From IMG/VR virus record IMGVR_UViG_3300025898_000009, positions 1-50,750 of that record: a stretch of 50,750 bases of DNA. The stretch is one strand, 5' to 3'. This DNA comes from a virus. Position numbers and translations under genes: made by a program. The notes under the pieces are model-generated. The model was not told the origin of the DNA. It worked only from the letters and a program-made list of their open reading frames with translations, and did not search any database. This document shows, piece by piece, positions 49,728 through 50,750 of this stretch (position 1 is the stretch's first letter; each line of letters begins with the position of its first letter).

Positions 49728-50366
49728 TTAAAAAATTAATTGTAACCAACGATAAGCCCAGAAAGAATATTTCGACCTGCCTCTTTCGTAAACTGAATCC
49801 CCGCGCTGAATTGCGAACCTGAAAATCTCCTTCGTTTTCTTGCTGATGGCGATAATAATAAATCGATCGATCTCAGCAATGTCCATGTACCATGCCGCTG
49901 CTTGATCATAGTTCAAGAAGTCAATCGATTCAATGAAAGAACGCTGCGTTGCACATGCCGTGGTTTTGTAGTCGCAACCGATGTTGATCTCGCAGCGAAT
50001 AGAGTCGTACTTGCACCGACCCTCAATTGTAAACTCTTGTCCATCGAATTCAAAAGTAAGTTTGCGCTGAAATACTTTTTGTGACTGCCCCTTAAGGAGT
50101 TCGCGGACTATTGGATCCTGGCAGAAGCGATCAGCAAGGATAACCGCGAAAGCCCATTCTTCTGGTGTGAAATGGGTTGGAAGATCACGACCATTATCCA
50201 ATCGATAGTAGAAATGATTGCATCTCCATGCTTCAGTCAACAAAGCATCTACCAAAGAACCAAAATTCAAAATCGATTCTTTTACATCGAAAGGAATGCC
50301 GTAATAAGTCCTCCTAAGTTCTTGAAGGTTGGAGTTTGAGACTGAGCGGAGAGAGAAGTAGGTCAT
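49728..50366 (-). CDS. PD-(D/E)XK exonuclease, RecT partner
   Basis: 212 residues. The nuclease core shows FGSLVDALLTE (about 35-45), EGRCKYD (Asp121), CDYKTT (Asp132 and Lys134) and YDQAAAWY (Gln155), as in the RecE/lambda-exonuclease-like or Cas4/RecB-like families. With RecT at 1447-2292 it forms a two-component recombinase. It lies 2 bp from the SNF2 gene and 2 bp after the conserved MGLDTTHG gene. Confidence 0.85.
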   Translation of the reverse strand: MTYFSLRSVSNSNLQELRRTYYGIPFDVKESILNFGSLVDALLTEAWRCNHFYYRLDNGRDLPTHFTPEEWAFAVILADRFCQDPIVRELLKGQSQKVFQRKLTFEFDGQEFTIEGRCKYDSIRCEINIGCDYKTTACATQRSFIESIDFLNYDQAAAWYMDIAEIDRFIIIAISKKTKEIFRFAIQRGDSVYERGRSKYSFWAYRWLQLIF

Positions 50367-50368
50367 TT

Positions 50369-50750
50369 TTAATGGAATTCAAGATTCTCTTTGCTATTAT
50401 ATGCAAGAATAAGCCCATCAATAAAAGTTTGTGTTTTCTCTTTGAAGTTACCAATGTGGCCTCCAAAATCTTCATCGGGCAATTCAGATAATATTTTTGT
50501 AAGCTCATCGGCTATTGGCTTACATTTTTTCCATTTAATCAAGCCATCGCAATCGGAATGATAAAGAAGTTCATGAATCGGGTTGACCTTAAAAGCATCC
50601 CATAATAATGGAAAATTTGTTTCAATCCTCCTTATCGCAGACATTTCTAATTCATCACCTTTGGGATATTTGTAATTTAAAAGCTGCAATGGATCGTTTT
50701 GACCTTTTACATAAAATCCCTCCATTAATTCCAACGGAATGCCGAAATGT
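50369..50750 (-). CDS. Conserved phage protein, C-terminal part (gene split by contig ends)
   Basis: This is the 3' part of the 152-residue gene whose start is at 211. Read alone it begins at a TTG (50734) inside the gene. The protein ends in a helix-rich, acidic section (LPDEDFGGHIGNFKEKTQTF). No enzyme motif recognised. It precedes the exonuclease by 2 bp, linking recT and the exonuclease in one operon. Confidence 0.8.
   Translation of the reverse strand, partial: HFGIPLELMEGFYVKGQNDPLQLLNYKYPKGDELEMSAIRRIETNFPLLWDAFKVNPIHELLYHSDCDGLIKWKKCKPIADELTKILSELPDEDFGGHIGNFKEKTQTFIDGLILAYNSKENLEFH
50625..50750. repeat. Terminal direct repeat, right copy
   Basis: Identical to 9-134 over 126 bp. See the left copy for interpretation as a closed or permuted genome. 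Confidence 0.9.

Noticed and set aside
1-50750. Integrase, recombinase for lysogeny, ParA/ParB, CRISPR arrays, tRNA genes
   Set aside because: Looked for on both strands; no matching proteins, repeat arrays or cloverleafs were found, so the phage is probably virulent or kept as a non-integrated element.

Overview
The window is one complete tailed-phage genome (siphovirus type: long tape measure, terminase, portal, capsid and lysis genes) that infects a member of the Bacteroidetes. The host call rests on three things: Bacteroidetes-type promoters (TAnnTTTG -7 boxes), almost no Shine-Dalgarno sequences, and host-style signal peptides ending in FAQ, LSQ or FSQ. Bases 9-134 are repeated at 50625-50750, and bases 1-8 match the end of an Illumina adapter, so the molecule reads as circular or circularly permuted with a unit of about 50,616 bp (9-50624). 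I see no integrase, CI-type repressor, DNA polymerase, RNA polymerase, tRNA or CRISPR array. Coding is dense, GC is moderate to low, and ATGA start/stop overlaps are very common.

Layout. (1) A leftward DNA-metabolism operon starts at about 2547, crosses the contig ends and runs to a terminator at about 39600. It encodes RecT, a coiled-coil protein, a conserved small protein, a PD-(D/E)XK exonuclease, an SNF2 helicase, a SPPF-type DNA methyltransferase, a VRR-NUC nuclease, a second SF2 helicase, an HNH-like protein, a C5 methyltransferase, a DnaB-N/RepA-type helicase, a replication organiser whose gene contains a likely iteron origin, and the small terminase. (2) A leftward packaging/head operon (39104 to 28619) carries a glycan-enzyme cassette (two-domain-free small proteins, polysaccharide-deacetylase-like protein, glycosyltransferase, acetyltransferase-like protein), then TerL, HNH, portal and scaffold. 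(3) The major capsid gene stands alone between two terminators with a structured leader. (4) A leftward operon (24582 to 3986) carries connectors, a second glycosyltransferase, many small proteins, the lysis cassette, tape measure, baseplate proteins and a receptor-binding locus. (5) Short rightward operons lie at 2628-3699, 24694-27282 and 39243-39599.

Three observations stand out. A 20-bp palindrome, consensus ATATCGGAAATTTCCGATAT, lies at each divergent promoter region and at two single promoters, so one dimeric regulator probably governs the whole genome. Three adjacent receptor-binding-type proteins start with Sec signal peptides, which is very unusual for virion tail proteins. The replication organiser gene contains TGCGCTGGC repeats whose start points are all separated by multiples of 11 bp, flanked by two strong inverted repeats, which looks like an origin inside its own initiator gene.
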